From: Candidatus Methanogaster sp. UBA203
GTDB taxonomy: Archaea > Halobacteriota > Methanosarcinia > Methanosarcinales > Methanogasteraceae
Assembly: GCA_002503595.1 (NCBI GenBank)
Contig: DASC01000210.1
Coordinates: 1-14,155, forward strand
DNA: 14,155 nucleotides
Direction: 5' to 3'
Each line of letters begins with the position of its first letter. The stretch's first letter is position 1. The notes beneath the pieces are model-generated. The model was not told where the DNA came from and ran no database searches. It saw nothing but the letters and a program-made list of their open reading frames with translations. The position numbers and the translations under genes were made by a program. This document shows, piece after piece, positions 1 to 6,380 of this stretch.

Positions 1-422
1 TGGAAATTGCCGAAACTCATGTATAAATTATTTGTGTTAGGAAATTCATCGTTAGGGGCAGGAATTGCCCATTTATCCATAAAACCCTCTACATATAAAT
101 GCAGATGTGGGCAATCTATGGTCAGTCCATTGTAGGGTGTAAGGCACGGGAGCGGAACACTCGCAACTTCCGGGTTGGTATGTGGTGGTCCATCAAGATC
201 AAGACGGACAAGAATAATCATTTGATGGCAGCGTTCCTGGTAAGTACATTTCGTAAGCCGGATCCGCGCTCTGCTGATATCTATCAGGAAATCCTCCGCC
301 CCATCCTGCGAAGTAATAGGAATAGTTAATTTCTCCCCCGGACGTGGAAAACCATAGCTCTCATCACTCTTTTTTACTTTTGGGATATTGAAAAGGTCAT
401 TTGCTGCACTTTGAGTCAACAT
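1..422 (-). CDS. Uncharacterised DUF6978-like protein, 3' end cut by the window edge
   Basis: An open frame reads leftward from an ATG at 422-420 and leaves the window with no stop, giving 140 codons. It has a good ribosome site (GAGGTGGG, about 10 bases before the start). The middle and end carry a conserved-looking pattern: DISRARIRLTKCTYQER, then MIILVRLDLDGPPHTNPE, then CPHLHLYVEGFMDKWAIP. From memory this matches a small uncharacterised prokaryotic family that I believe is DUF6978; the family name is less sure than the reality of the gene. No catalytic role can be assigned. The Cys/His-rich PCPHLHLY stretch at about residues 108-115 could bind metal, but that is speculation. It lies 20 bases after the end of the inserted element that closes the helicase stub, so the two once shared a transcript direction. 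Function unknown. Confidence 0.6.
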   Translation of the reverse strand, partial: MLTQSAANDLFNIPKVKKSDESYGFPRPGEKLTIPITSQDGAEDFLIDISRARIRLTKCTYQERCHQMIILVRLDLDGPPHTNPEVASVPLPCLTPYNGLTIDCPHLHLYVEGFMDKWAIPAPNDEFPNTNNLYMSFGNF

Positions 423-445
423 CTCTATTTACACCCACCTCATAA

Positions 446-562
446 TCCTACTTTGTCAGATTAACCACCCATTCAGGCGCTTGATCTTGGTTCTGTTTTC
501 CAAACGGTTTGAGGTCATGCCACCGCCCGCTGCTGATTTGTCTGTAATGTGACAAAGTAGGA
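446..562. mobile_element. 117-bp MITE-like element with 13-bp terminal inverted repeats
   Basis: The ends are perfect 13-bp inverted repeats: TCCTACTTTGTCA at 446-458 and TGACAAAGTAGGA at 550-562. They are flanked by a direct repeat ATAA at 442-445 and 563-566, which fits a 4-bp target-site duplication. The 91-bp core has no room for a transposase, so the element would be non-autonomous and mobilised by a transposase elsewhere in the genome. It lies where the helicase homology stops. Which IS family it belongs to cannot be decided from a single copy. Confidence 0.6.
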
Positions 563-672
563 ATAACAACAAACGTTTTACCAGTACCAGGTCCCGCAAG
601 TACCCGCAGGGGTGAATCCGGATATGCAGCTACATCCCGATGCGGGGGCTTCAAATCGTCATTCCACGCCAT
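448..672 (-). pseudogene. UvrD/REP-type helicase, N-terminal stub
   Basis: The first ~37 codons encode a typical start of a superfamily 1 DNA helicase. SPLRVLAGPGTGKTF is the Walker A loop (motif I) that binds ATP, with Lys at about residue 32. Intact members run to several hundred residues; this reading frame has 74 codons. Homology ends just after GKTFVV, exactly where a small inverted-repeat element begins, and the remaining codons and the TAG stop are encoded by that element. No later helicase motifs are found downstream, where the DUF6978-like gene starts at once. The fragment therefore cannot be a helicase. No clear ribosome site precedes the ATG at 672, and it is probably not functional. 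Confidence 0.6.
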
Positions 673-891
673 GTGAAATCTTTATGGCATCGCTATTATT
701 TAATCGTTTGCCAATAGCAGGGTGAAAGTGAGCCTTGGCACGATCCTCACCCCCTTTCCCAAAAGTGTAACGATTCACAACAATCAATGCGCAACAAAAA
801 CAGAATATATTTATATTCTAAAATATCCCCGCTGCATTCTTACACCACAACCAATCTCATTGTACAAATAAAAAAAAATAAAAAAAGAAGA
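673..891. other. Intergenic stretch without a recognisable gene
   Basis: No convincing coding region is seen. An AT-rich near-palindrome at 803-818 and the A/T motif at 807-822 look TATA-like on the minus strand and could drive the helicase-stub/DUF6978-like unit. The same 16 bases recur in plus orientation at 3422-3437. The right end holds the terminator of the heat-shock gene. Confidence 0.3.
866..886 (-). terminator. Oligo-T terminator after hsp20
   Basis: Read on the minus strand, the stretch just after the hsp20 stop is CTTTTTTTATTTTTTTTTAT-like. Such U-rich tracts, without a needed hairpin, end transcription in archaea. It starts within about 8 bases of the stop codon. Confidence 0.55.
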
Positions 892-1350
892 TCACTTCAC
901 TTCGATCTTCTTCGCTTCCGAGGGCGCAGTCTTTACCATCTCGATCCGCAGCACTCCATCCTTCAGCGTGGCATCGACCTTGCTTGGATCCACCTCAGCC
1001 GGCAGCGGTATCCTCCGGTAGAATCCGGTGTAGCCGCGCTCCCTTCTGATGTATCCCTCGCCTTTCTCTTCCTTCTCTTCCTTCTTCTCAGCCGTGATCT
1101 CGAGCATATCGCCACGAACATTCACGGTGACATCTCCCTTGTCAACACCGGGCACATCGGCAGTGACCAGGATCTTATCTTCCGTATCCTGCAAGTCCAT
1201 GGATGGCGTCACGGTCTCCATCGCCGCCTCGCGAGTTCCCGATGGCAGCAATCTCCCGGGAGCGATCGGTCCGGACTCTCCGAATGCCCTGTTCATCCAT
1301 TCCTGCATCCTGTGCAGTTCTTCAAATGGGTCTAACCATCTTCTATACAT
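892..1350 (-). CDS. hsp20: Small heat-shock protein, Hsp20 / alpha-crystallin family
   Basis: This is an ATP-independent cytosolic holdase that binds unfolding proteins and normally forms large oligomers. The 152-aa protein has an N-terminal arm (1-48), then the alpha-crystallin domain (about 50-140) with VTPSMDLQDTEDKILVTADV at its start and the family signature A-x-L-K-D-G-V-L-R-I near residues 127-136. A C-terminal I-E-V motif (149-151) serves as the oligomer-bridging I-x-I/V tail. A charged loop EKKEEKEEKGEG (88-99) separates two beta strands. The frame is open upstream to an ATG at 1395, but the start at 1350 is preferred because GAGGTGG lies five bases before it and the family normally begins with a short sequence such as MYRRWLDPFEEL. 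It diverges from mptG, with about 145 bases between the starts for both promoters. Confidence 0.93.
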   Translation of the reverse strand: MYRRWLDPFEELHRMQEWMNRAFGESGPIAPGRLLPSGTREAAMETVTPSMDLQDTEDKILVTADVPGVDKGDVTVNVRGDMLEITAEKKEEKEEKGEGYIRRERGYTGFYRRIPLPAEVDPSKVDATLKDGVLRIEMVKTAPSEAKKIEVK

Positions 1351-1494
1351 TTTTACCACCTCTAAGTTTGGTGTATCCATCATCATTTCTTCCAATCATA
1401 AGCCTATCGTTCACAGGGCGCGACACCACAAGACGCGACAGCCAGATGCCAGGGAGCCATAAACATCTTTACCATGGACGCCAGAAGACACCCC

Positions 1495-2460
1495 ATGACG
1501 ATCGAGATCACAACACCCTCCCGCCTCCATATCACCTTAATCGACCTCAACGCATCGATCGGGCGGGTGGATGGCGGAATCGGGCTGACGATTGAAGAGC
1601 CGGGCATCCACATCACGGCAGAAGCGGCAGATGGGATCACCGTCACAGGCAACTTAGAACTGGCAGACCGGATGCGCGCGAGCGCGAGTGCGATCCTCCC
1701 GGAGGGTCGCGGCATCCGCATCCGCATCGAGCAGGATCCCCCATCGCATGTCGGGCTTGGCACTGGCACGCAGGCTGCACTTGCCGCGGGCATGGCTGCG
1801 AACCGGTTGTACGATCTGGGCTTGAGCGTGCGGGAGATCGCAATCGCGGTAGGACGCGGCGGAACATCAGGCATCGGCGTCGCGTCGTTCGAGAGCGGCG
1901 GTTTCATCCTCGATTCCGGGCATAAGTTTTCCGAAAAGGGCGCATTCAAGCCGTCGGCAGCATCGAAGTCGCCGCCGGCATCGATCCTGTTCCAGCAGCC
2001 ATTCCCGGACTGGGAGATCGTGCTTGCAATCCCTGACGCGAGGGGTGCGCATGATGCAAGAGAGGTGGACATCTTCGGAAAGGAGTGCCCGATCCCCTTA
2101 TCAGAGGTACAGGAACTCTCGCACATCATTCTGATGGAGACACTTTCCGGTGTTGTCGAAGGCGACATCGAGGCATTCGGAGATTCGATAAATCGGATAC
2201 AGGGCGTGGGATTCAAGAGACGTGAGATTGCGCTTCAGACGCCGGAGATCGTGCAGATCATCAAACTGATGCGGGAGAATACGTGTGGTGCCGGCATGAG
2301 TTCGTTCGGACCTGCGGTCTACGGGATCACAGACAGCCACAAGGCGGCGGCAGATGCCGTGCATGAGGTGCGGGGGGTTCTGGATGAGACAATCCGCGGC
2401 AGATGCATGGTTGTTCATGCCAGGAATTCTGGTGCTGATGTGCGCGTATCCCATGAATGA
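1495..2460 (+). CDS. mptG: Beta-ribofuranosylaminobenzene 5'-phosphate synthase (methanopterin biosynthesis)
   Basis: The enzyme joins 4-hydroxybenzoate or 4-aminobenzoate-type precursors to phosphoribosyl pyrophosphate, with loss of CO2 and pyrophosphate. It is the first committed step towards the arylamine part of tetrahydromethanopterin. Seen here: the family start TPSRLHITLIDLNASIGRVD (7-26), followed by GGIGL, and the GHMP-fold phosphate-binding loop VGLGTGTQAALAAGMA (86-101). The C-terminal part has CGAGMSSFGPAVYG, as in the family. At 321 aa it is full length. The frame also has an ATG at 1474, but the conserved part starts right after 1495, and the A/T-rich ATAAACAT at 1459-1466 would be a TATA box about 32 bases before 1495, so a leaderless transcript is plausible. 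The gene stands alone and marks a C1-metabolising archaeon. Confidence 0.92.
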   Translation: MTIEITTPSRLHITLIDLNASIGRVDGGIGLTIEEPGIHITAEAADGITVTGNLELADRMRASASAILPEGRGIRIRIEQDPPSHVGLGTGTQAALAAGMAANRLYDLGLSVREIAIAVGRGGTSGIGVASFESGGFILDSGHKFSEKGAFKPSAASKSPPASILFQQPFPDWEIVLAIPDARGAHDAREVDIFGKECPIPLSEVQELSHIILMETLSGVVEGDIEAFGDSINRIQGVGFKRREIALQTPEIVQIIKLMRENTCGAGMSSFGPAVYGITDSHKAAADAVHEVRGVLDETIRGRCMVVHARNSGADVRVSHE

Positions 2461-2600
2461 GGCGCGGGGCACAAATCAACAGAAAATAGTATCCACTTTA
2501 AAAAAATAATAAAAAGTCTTGAGTTTGAGAATCAGCCAAAGGAGGGAAACCATTTAAACAAGCCAATCCAGAAGAATCTTGTGAAAATTGCGGTGAGAAA

Positions 2601-3008
2601 GTGAAGACGAAGGACGTACGCCGGAAACAGCGATTTCAGAATTTTGAGAAAGCTTATGTGCGTTTGAAAGAAGCAATGGAGCTGGAAGAATTGACCGAAC
2701 TTGAAAGAAATGGTTTGATTCGGCGTTTTGAGTTCACACTCGATCTTTCGTGGAAGGTAATGAAAGATTTTTTGGAAGAAAAAGGATTTGTTTTCAAACC
2801 TTCGCCCAAAGATACGTTGCGGCTGGCACAACAGAGCGAATATATAACTTATGCGCAAGAGCTGATTGATGGATTGGATATAAGAAATGAGCTTTCACAC
2901 GATTATAGCGGTGAAAAATTTGAACGTTCGGAGAAGAAATTAAGAGAAGAAACTTATGTTGCATTGGGAAAACTATACCTCTTTTTTATAAATGAAAAAA
3001 ACAAATGA
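2601..3008 (+). CDS. hepT: HepT-like HEPN toxin (HI0074 / substrate-binding family)
   Basis: This 135-aa, mostly alpha-helical protein belongs to the HEPN fold. Characterised HepT proteins are RNases that are neutralised when the partner MntA adds AMP groups to a tyrosine. The family signature R-x4-H-x-Y is intact as RNELSHDY: Arg95, His100, Tyr102. The N-terminal RKQRFQNFEKAYVRLKEA is typical of the HI0074 group. The start is a GTG at 2601 with GGTGAG just upstream. The frame is open further back to 2529 but has no ATG there. Its ATGA stop overlaps the start of the nucleotidyltransferase, so the two are translationally coupled. The pair is much more A/T-rich and GAA/AAA-biased than mptG or gpmI, which suggests horizontal gain. 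Whether it is an active toxin is inference. Confidence 0.85.
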   Translation: MKTKDVRRKQRFQNFEKAYVRLKEAMELEELTELERNGLIRRFEFTLDLSWKVMKDFLEEKGFVFKPSPKDTLRLAQQSEYITYAQELIDGLDIRNELSHDYSGEKFERSEKKLREETYVALGKLYLFFINEKNK

Positions 3009-3346
3009 TTATGCCTAATTATTCTATGAATAAAAAAGAAAAGAATTCTTTTGGACTTTCCGATAGGGATATGAAAACGTTGCAAGATATTTTTAAAAAA
3101 TATCCTGATGTGAAAAACGTTTTTGTATTCGGGAGTCGGGCTAAGGGAACGTACAAACAAGGCAGTGATATTGATCTGGCAATAATGAACGAAGGGGTGA
3201 AAGATATGTTTATCCGCAAAATGAAAAGCGATTTTGAAGACAGTAGCCTGCCTTATACCGTTGATCTGGTGAACTACCCCACATTAAAACATCCTGAACT
3301 GAAAAATCATATTGATAGGGTCGGGGTGCCTTTGTTCCGAAAATAA
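3005..3346 (+). CDS. mntA: MntA-like minimal nucleotidyltransferase antitoxin
   Basis: This is a 113-aa DNA-polymerase-beta-type nucleotidyltransferase. The catalytic motif GS-x10-D-x-D is perfect as GSRAKGTYKQGSDIDLAI: Gly43, Ser44, Asp55, Asp57. A third acidic residue is in the strand YTVDLVN (Asp87). In studied HepT/MntA systems this enzyme AMPylates the HEPN partner and so blocks its RNase. The start ATG at 3005 overlaps the hepT stop by four bases (ATGA); a second ATG at 3011 is possible. It is AT-rich like its partner and unlike the flanking mptG and serB. No further gene of the module follows; the next ~90 bases are very A/T-rich. Confidence 0.86.
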   Translation: MIMPNYSMNKKEKNSFGLSDRDMKTLQDIFKKYPDVKNVFVFGSRAKGTYKQGSDIDLAIMNEGVKDMFIRKMKSDFEDSSLPYTVDLVNYPTLKHPELKNHIDRVGVPLFRK

Positions 3347-3519
3347 CCGCGCTTATATGGATGTATCAATCTTATGTAACCAAATCTGATACTATTTACT
3401 ACAAATTCTTTATATACTATATTTAGAATATAAATATTGAAATACGGTTTTCCGAGAAGATGCAACAAATTAAGTTTACCAATCGCGGGTCAGCGGACCC
3501 ACATTGGATACAACCCCGC
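3347..3519. other. AT-rich intergenic stretch after the toxin-antitoxin pair
   Basis: No gene is seen. Several TATA-like runs lie at 3408-3437 but no start codon follows at suitable spacing. A small hairpin, GGGTC-AGCG-GACCC at 3488-3501, lies just past the 3' end of the truncated exported ORF read from the other strand. It may be a leftover terminator. Confidence 0.3.
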
Positions 3520-3648
3520 TCATCCAAGTTCCTCTGCGACCATGCCCTCATCTACCCCTATAGTGACGTTGATGCCCTCCGCAGCAGCAGTTATCGAAAA
3601 GATTAGCATCAAAAGAACCGTTATCGCCAGAATTCTGCAACCATTCAT
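3520..3648 (-). pseudogene. Truncated exported protein (signal peptide plus about 18 residues)
   Basis: The frame has 42 codons. It opens with a clear secretory signal: MNGCRILAITVLLMLIF, then SITAAA as a likely cleavage region, then EGINVTIGVDEGMVAEEL, and a TGA at 3520-3522. The start has both an AGGTTGG ribosome site and a TATA box (catataaacc on the plus strand, 3675-3684) about 31 bases upstream, so the 5' end was or is a working gene. The mature part is too short for a folded exported protein, so the rest was probably lost. I see no continuation in another frame. It could also be a genuine short secreted peptide. Confidence 0.45.
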
Positions 3649-3674
3649 TAATACCAACCTTACGCATTCGACCC

Positions 3675-3684
3675 CATATAAACC
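3675..3684 (-). promoter_or_regulatory. TATA box of the truncated exported ORF
   Basis: GGTTTATATG on the minus strand is centred about 31 bases before the ATG at 3648, as expected for a leaderless or near-leaderless archaeal transcript. It lies back to back with the likely serB promoter at 3710-3718. Confidence 0.4.
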
Positions 3685-3709
3685 TACAGTATATGGAGGA
3701 ACGCCACCA

Positions 3710-3718
3710 TTTAAGTAT
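3710..3718 (+). promoter_or_regulatory. Possible TATA box of serB
   Basis: TTTAAGTAT is centred about 32 bases before the chosen serB ATG (3746). No ribosome site precedes that ATG, so a leaderless mRNA is the simplest reading. Confidence 0.35.
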
Positions 3719-3745
3719 CAGTACACCCAATGTCACAATCACTCG

Positions 3746-4381
3746 ATGAAGATGATCGTTTTTGATATGGACAGTACGCTGATCGACGCTGAGACTATTG
3801 ATGAACTTGCTGCGGCGGCTGGCGTTGGTGATCGCGTTATAGAGATCACAGAGCGGGCTATGAACGGAGAACTCGACTATGGAGCGGCTCTCCGCGAGCG
3901 TGTCGGTCTACTGAAGGGGCTTAGCATCGAGCGTGCCAGGCACGCTTGCGAGAGTCTCCCGCTGATGCCCGGAGCAAGAGAACTGGTGGATGCTGCCAGG
4001 CGCATGGGCTACCAGACCGCTATAGTCACATGCGGTTTTATGATCTCTGCGAGGCGTATCGGAGAGATACTTGGCATAGATCACGTGATCGCAAACGATC
4101 TGGCTACGAACGGTGGCAAACTCACTGGAGAAGTGGTCGGAAATCTGACAGAGGCTGACTCGAAGGCACGCGTGCTCAAAGATCTTGCTCACCAGTGTGG
4201 AATCGACACATCGGAATGTATTACAATCGGCGATGGTGCGAATGATATTTACCTGTTTGTGAATGCCGGGTATTCGATCGCATTCAATGCAAAGCCGGTC
4301 CTGAAAGAGTACGCAGATGCAGTAGTCGATCAAAAGGATATGAGGGCTATCATCCCGATCATCGAAAAGATAGAGAAATGA
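3746..4381 (+). CDS. serB: Phosphoserine phosphatase SerB
   Basis: The enzyme removes phosphate from O-phosphoserine, the last step of serine synthesis from 3-phosphoglycerate. It is a cytosolic HAD-family hydrolase. All four HAD motifs are visible: FDMDSTLIDAETIDEL with the nucleophile Asp7 and acid Asp9, AIVTCGF (motif II), a lysine in ADSKARVL (motif III), and IGDGANDIYL (motif IV). The length of 211 aa matches single-domain SerB without an ACT domain. The frame is open for 103 more codons upstream, but these are low-complexity, overlap the divergent promoter and the truncated exported ORF, and have no family match. The start was therefore placed at the ATG directly before the first HAD strand. 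It leads a plus-strand cluster with the coiled-coil gene 63 bases later. Confidence 0.92.
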   Translation: MKMIVFDMDSTLIDAETIDELAAAAGVGDRVIEITERAMNGELDYGAALRERVGLLKGLSIERARHACESLPLMPGARELVDAARRMGYQTAIVTCGFMISARRIGEILGIDHVIANDLATNGGKLTGEVVGNLTEADSKARVLKDLAHQCGIDTSECITIGDGANDIYLFVNAGYSIAFNAKPVLKEYADAVVDQKDMRAIIPIIEKIEK

Positions 4382-4444
4382 GCAAGATCCACAACGGAGA
4401 GGCACAGTATCAGCAGTAAGCTGAAAAAGGAGGATACCAAGCAA

Positions 4445-5302
4445 ATGTTGAAGGAATTACAGGATAAAAAAGCGATACTTGTGAAAGAACTCGAAGAGTA
4501 CAGAGACAAGCGCAACGAATTGAATACCGATGCAAGCAAATGGTCTGCAGAGCGTAATAAGTTGAATCGGACATCACGGATGCTGACAGATGAGGCACAG
4601 CAGTTCAAACATGAACGCGACGAGTACAACAAAAAGGTAAGCGAGTACAAGGTGAAGAGGGACGAATGTAACAAGAAGATTAATGCGGTCAATGCAAAGA
4701 TCGAAGAAATCAAGAAAGACGCAAATCTCACCGGTGCATCCGTAAGCGAACTCAAAAAAGAGATTGAAAGCCTTGAATTCAAGCAGCAGACCAACGTTTT
4801 ATCGTCAGAAAAGGAGAAAGAACTCGTCGGCGCGATCGCCACACTGGTCAGCGAATACAAGATGAAGATGACAGAGATCGAGAGAAATGCAGAACTCAAG
4901 TCAGCGCTTGGGGCGCTGGAGGATCTGCGTGAAGAGGCGTCTCTGTATCACGAAAAGGTTACGGAATATGCGGATCTGGCACAAGAATTCCATGATAAGA
5001 TGATTAAGGTGTTTAGGGAAGGTGAAGGCATCAGAGTCAAATCAGATCGCATCCACAGAAAATTCGTAAAAATTCAGGATGAAGCAGACCGCCACCATCA
5101 CCGGTTCATCAAGACCCAGAAGGAAATCCGGGAACTGGAGAAGATGATTGCCAGCATCACAAGAAGAGGCAGAGAGGATAAGAGGAAGGTGGAGCGGATG
5201 AAGGTTAGAAAAGAGGCAGAGTCGATATACAATCTGTTCAGACGGGGGGAGAAGATCAGTACCGAGGATTTGATGTTGCTTCAGCGGTCTGACCTGCTAT
5301 GA
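4445..5302 (+). CDS. Archaeal coiled-coil protein (COG1340-like)
   Basis: The 285-aa protein is almost entirely charged, helix-forming sequence rich in Glu, Lys and Arg, with heptad-like spacing from residue 1 to about 255. A less charged C-terminal end (about 256-285) contains IYNLFRRGEKISTEDLMLLQ. There is no signal peptide or membrane helix. It resembles long coiled-coil proteins conserved in archaea (COG1340) that are often encoded beside serB and sometimes mis-annotated as phosphoserine phosphatase; here the real SerB is a separate gene just upstream. Ribosome site AAGGAGGAT lies about 10 bases before the ATG, and no other start codon exists between it and the serB stop. It is followed three bases later by the DUF373 gene. 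The role is unknown; a structural or scaffold role is only a guess. Confidence 0.8.
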   Translation: MLKELQDKKAILVKELEEYRDKRNELNTDASKWSAERNKLNRTSRMLTDEAQQFKHERDEYNKKVSEYKVKRDECNKKINAVNAKIEEIKKDANLTGASVSELKKEIESLEFKQQTNVLSSEKEKELVGAIATLVSEYKMKMTEIERNAELKSALGALEDLREEASLYHEKVTEYADLAQEFHDKMIKVFREGEGIRVKSDRIHRKFVKIQDEADRHHHRFIKTQKEIRELEKMIASITRRGREDKRKVERMKVRKEAESIYNLFRRGEKISTEDLMLLQRSDLL

Positions 5303-5305
5303 TTT

Positions 5306-6379
5306 ATGAGAACTCTTGTATTATGCCTGGATCGGGATGACGATATTGGACGGAAAGCCGGCATCGCAAGTCCGGTTATCGGCAGAAGCGCAAACATAGG
5401 GGCAGCAACGAAACTTGCGGTGGCGGATCCCGAGGATTCGGATATCAACACGATCTTTGGCGGGATACAGGAGTACGACCGGTTGAGCGCAGCTGGCACG
5501 GACGTTGAGATCGTCTGCATAGCAGGGAATCGTGATGTCGGAGTAGTATCCGATAACAAGATCGCTTTGCAGATCGATGATCTCCTTGGCAGGGATGAGT
5601 TTGGGAACGTGATCTTCGTATCAGACGGAGCCGAGGACGAGTCTGTGCTGCCGATCATAGAGTCGAGGATAAAGATAAATTCGATCAAGCGGATCCGGGT
5701 CAAGCAGAGCGAGAGCATAGAGAGCACATATTACCTCATTAAAGAGGTTCTCAGTGATCCGAAGATCAGAAGCGCGATATTCGTTCCGATCGGGCTTGCT
5801 TTCATCACTTTTGCAGCTTCGGTCGTAGCAAAACAACCTGAACTAGCGGTTGCAGCCATTCTCGGGGTTGTCGGGACTTATCTTCTGTACAATGGTTCCG
5901 GAGTCGGATCGTCCATAGACAGGTACCGTGAAACCGCAACCGAATCCCTGTACCGGGGCAGGATCAGTTTCATCACATATATCGCAGCGATCATAATCGG
6001 AATCATCGCAACTGTGCAGGGGGCAAATGCCTGTTGGGAAGGTATCGCAGGCGATATTTTTCCGGGATATGTCATATTATCGATGATCTTCGTGCAGGCA
6101 TCGGTCTGGTGGTATGTGGCTGCCGGATTGTTCTTAGGCTTCGGGAAGATCGTTGATCTGCGCCTCGAAGGAAGAGCCATCGGGAGAGCGTGGGCATTCC
6201 CGTTCTTCGTCATTTCCGCCGGACTCCTTCTATGGGCTGCAAGCGCGTACATCCTCACAACCACAGAGTATCAGCAGGGTTACGGCATCCAGCACCTCAT
6301 ACTCTCGATCGTGGGCGCCATTGCGATCGCGCTTTTAGGGATCTATGTTGCGACAAAGAGATACGGAGAACACAAATGA
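5306..6379 (+). CDS. DUF373 family archaeal membrane protein
   Basis: The 357-aa protein has two parts. A soluble N-terminal domain (1-150) begins MRTLVLCLDRDDDIGRKAGI, with SPVIGR next and FVSDGAEDESVLPIIESRI at about 104-122. The C-terminal part has about six membrane helices (roughly 156-173, 179-196, 219-236, 254-279, 296-315, 330-349). This is the layout of the archaeal DUF373 family. The acidic CLDRDDD start and FVSDGAED suggest a Rossmann-like or metal-binding fold, but no activity is known to me. Its ATG is three bases after the coiled-coil stop, and its TGA is one base before the chosen gpmI start, so the genes are almost certainly co-transcribed. The ribosome site is weak, in keeping with translational coupling. 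Confidence 0.88.
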   Translation: MRTLVLCLDRDDDIGRKAGIASPVIGRSANIGAATKLAVADPEDSDINTIFGGIQEYDRLSAAGTDVEIVCIAGNRDVGVVSDNKIALQIDDLLGRDEFGNVIFVSDGAEDESVLPIIESRIKINSIKRIRVKQSESIESTYYLIKEVLSDPKIRSAIFVPIGLAFITFAASVVAKQPELAVAAILGVVGTYLLYNGSGVGSSIDRYRETATESLYRGRISFITYIAAIIIGIIATVQGANACWEGIAGDIFPGYVILSMIFVQASVWWYVAAGLFLGFGKIVDLRLEGRAIGRAWAFPFFVISAGLLLWAASAYILTTTEYQQGYGIQHLILSIVGAIAIALLGIYVATKRYGEHK

Positions 6380-6380
6380 A

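Noticed and set aside
99..329. 76-aa plus-strand ORF at the left end
   Set aside because: It is the shadow of the DUF6978-like gene on the other strand and has no family features or ribosome site.
1404..2216. 270-aa minus-strand ORF opposite mptG
   Set aside because: Its Ser/Pro/Arg-rich composition is typical of the antisense of a GC-rich gene, and mptG is certain on the plus strand.
2529..2600. Open frame in front of hepT containing CENC, as if a zinc ribbon were fused to the toxin
   Set aside because: There is no start codon in it, only one CxxC pair is present, and the GTG at 2601 with GGTGAG fits the family start.
3437..3745. 103-codon N-terminal extension of serB
   Set aside because: It is low-complexity, overlaps a divergent promoter and the signal-peptide ORF, and the HAD fold begins exactly at 3746.
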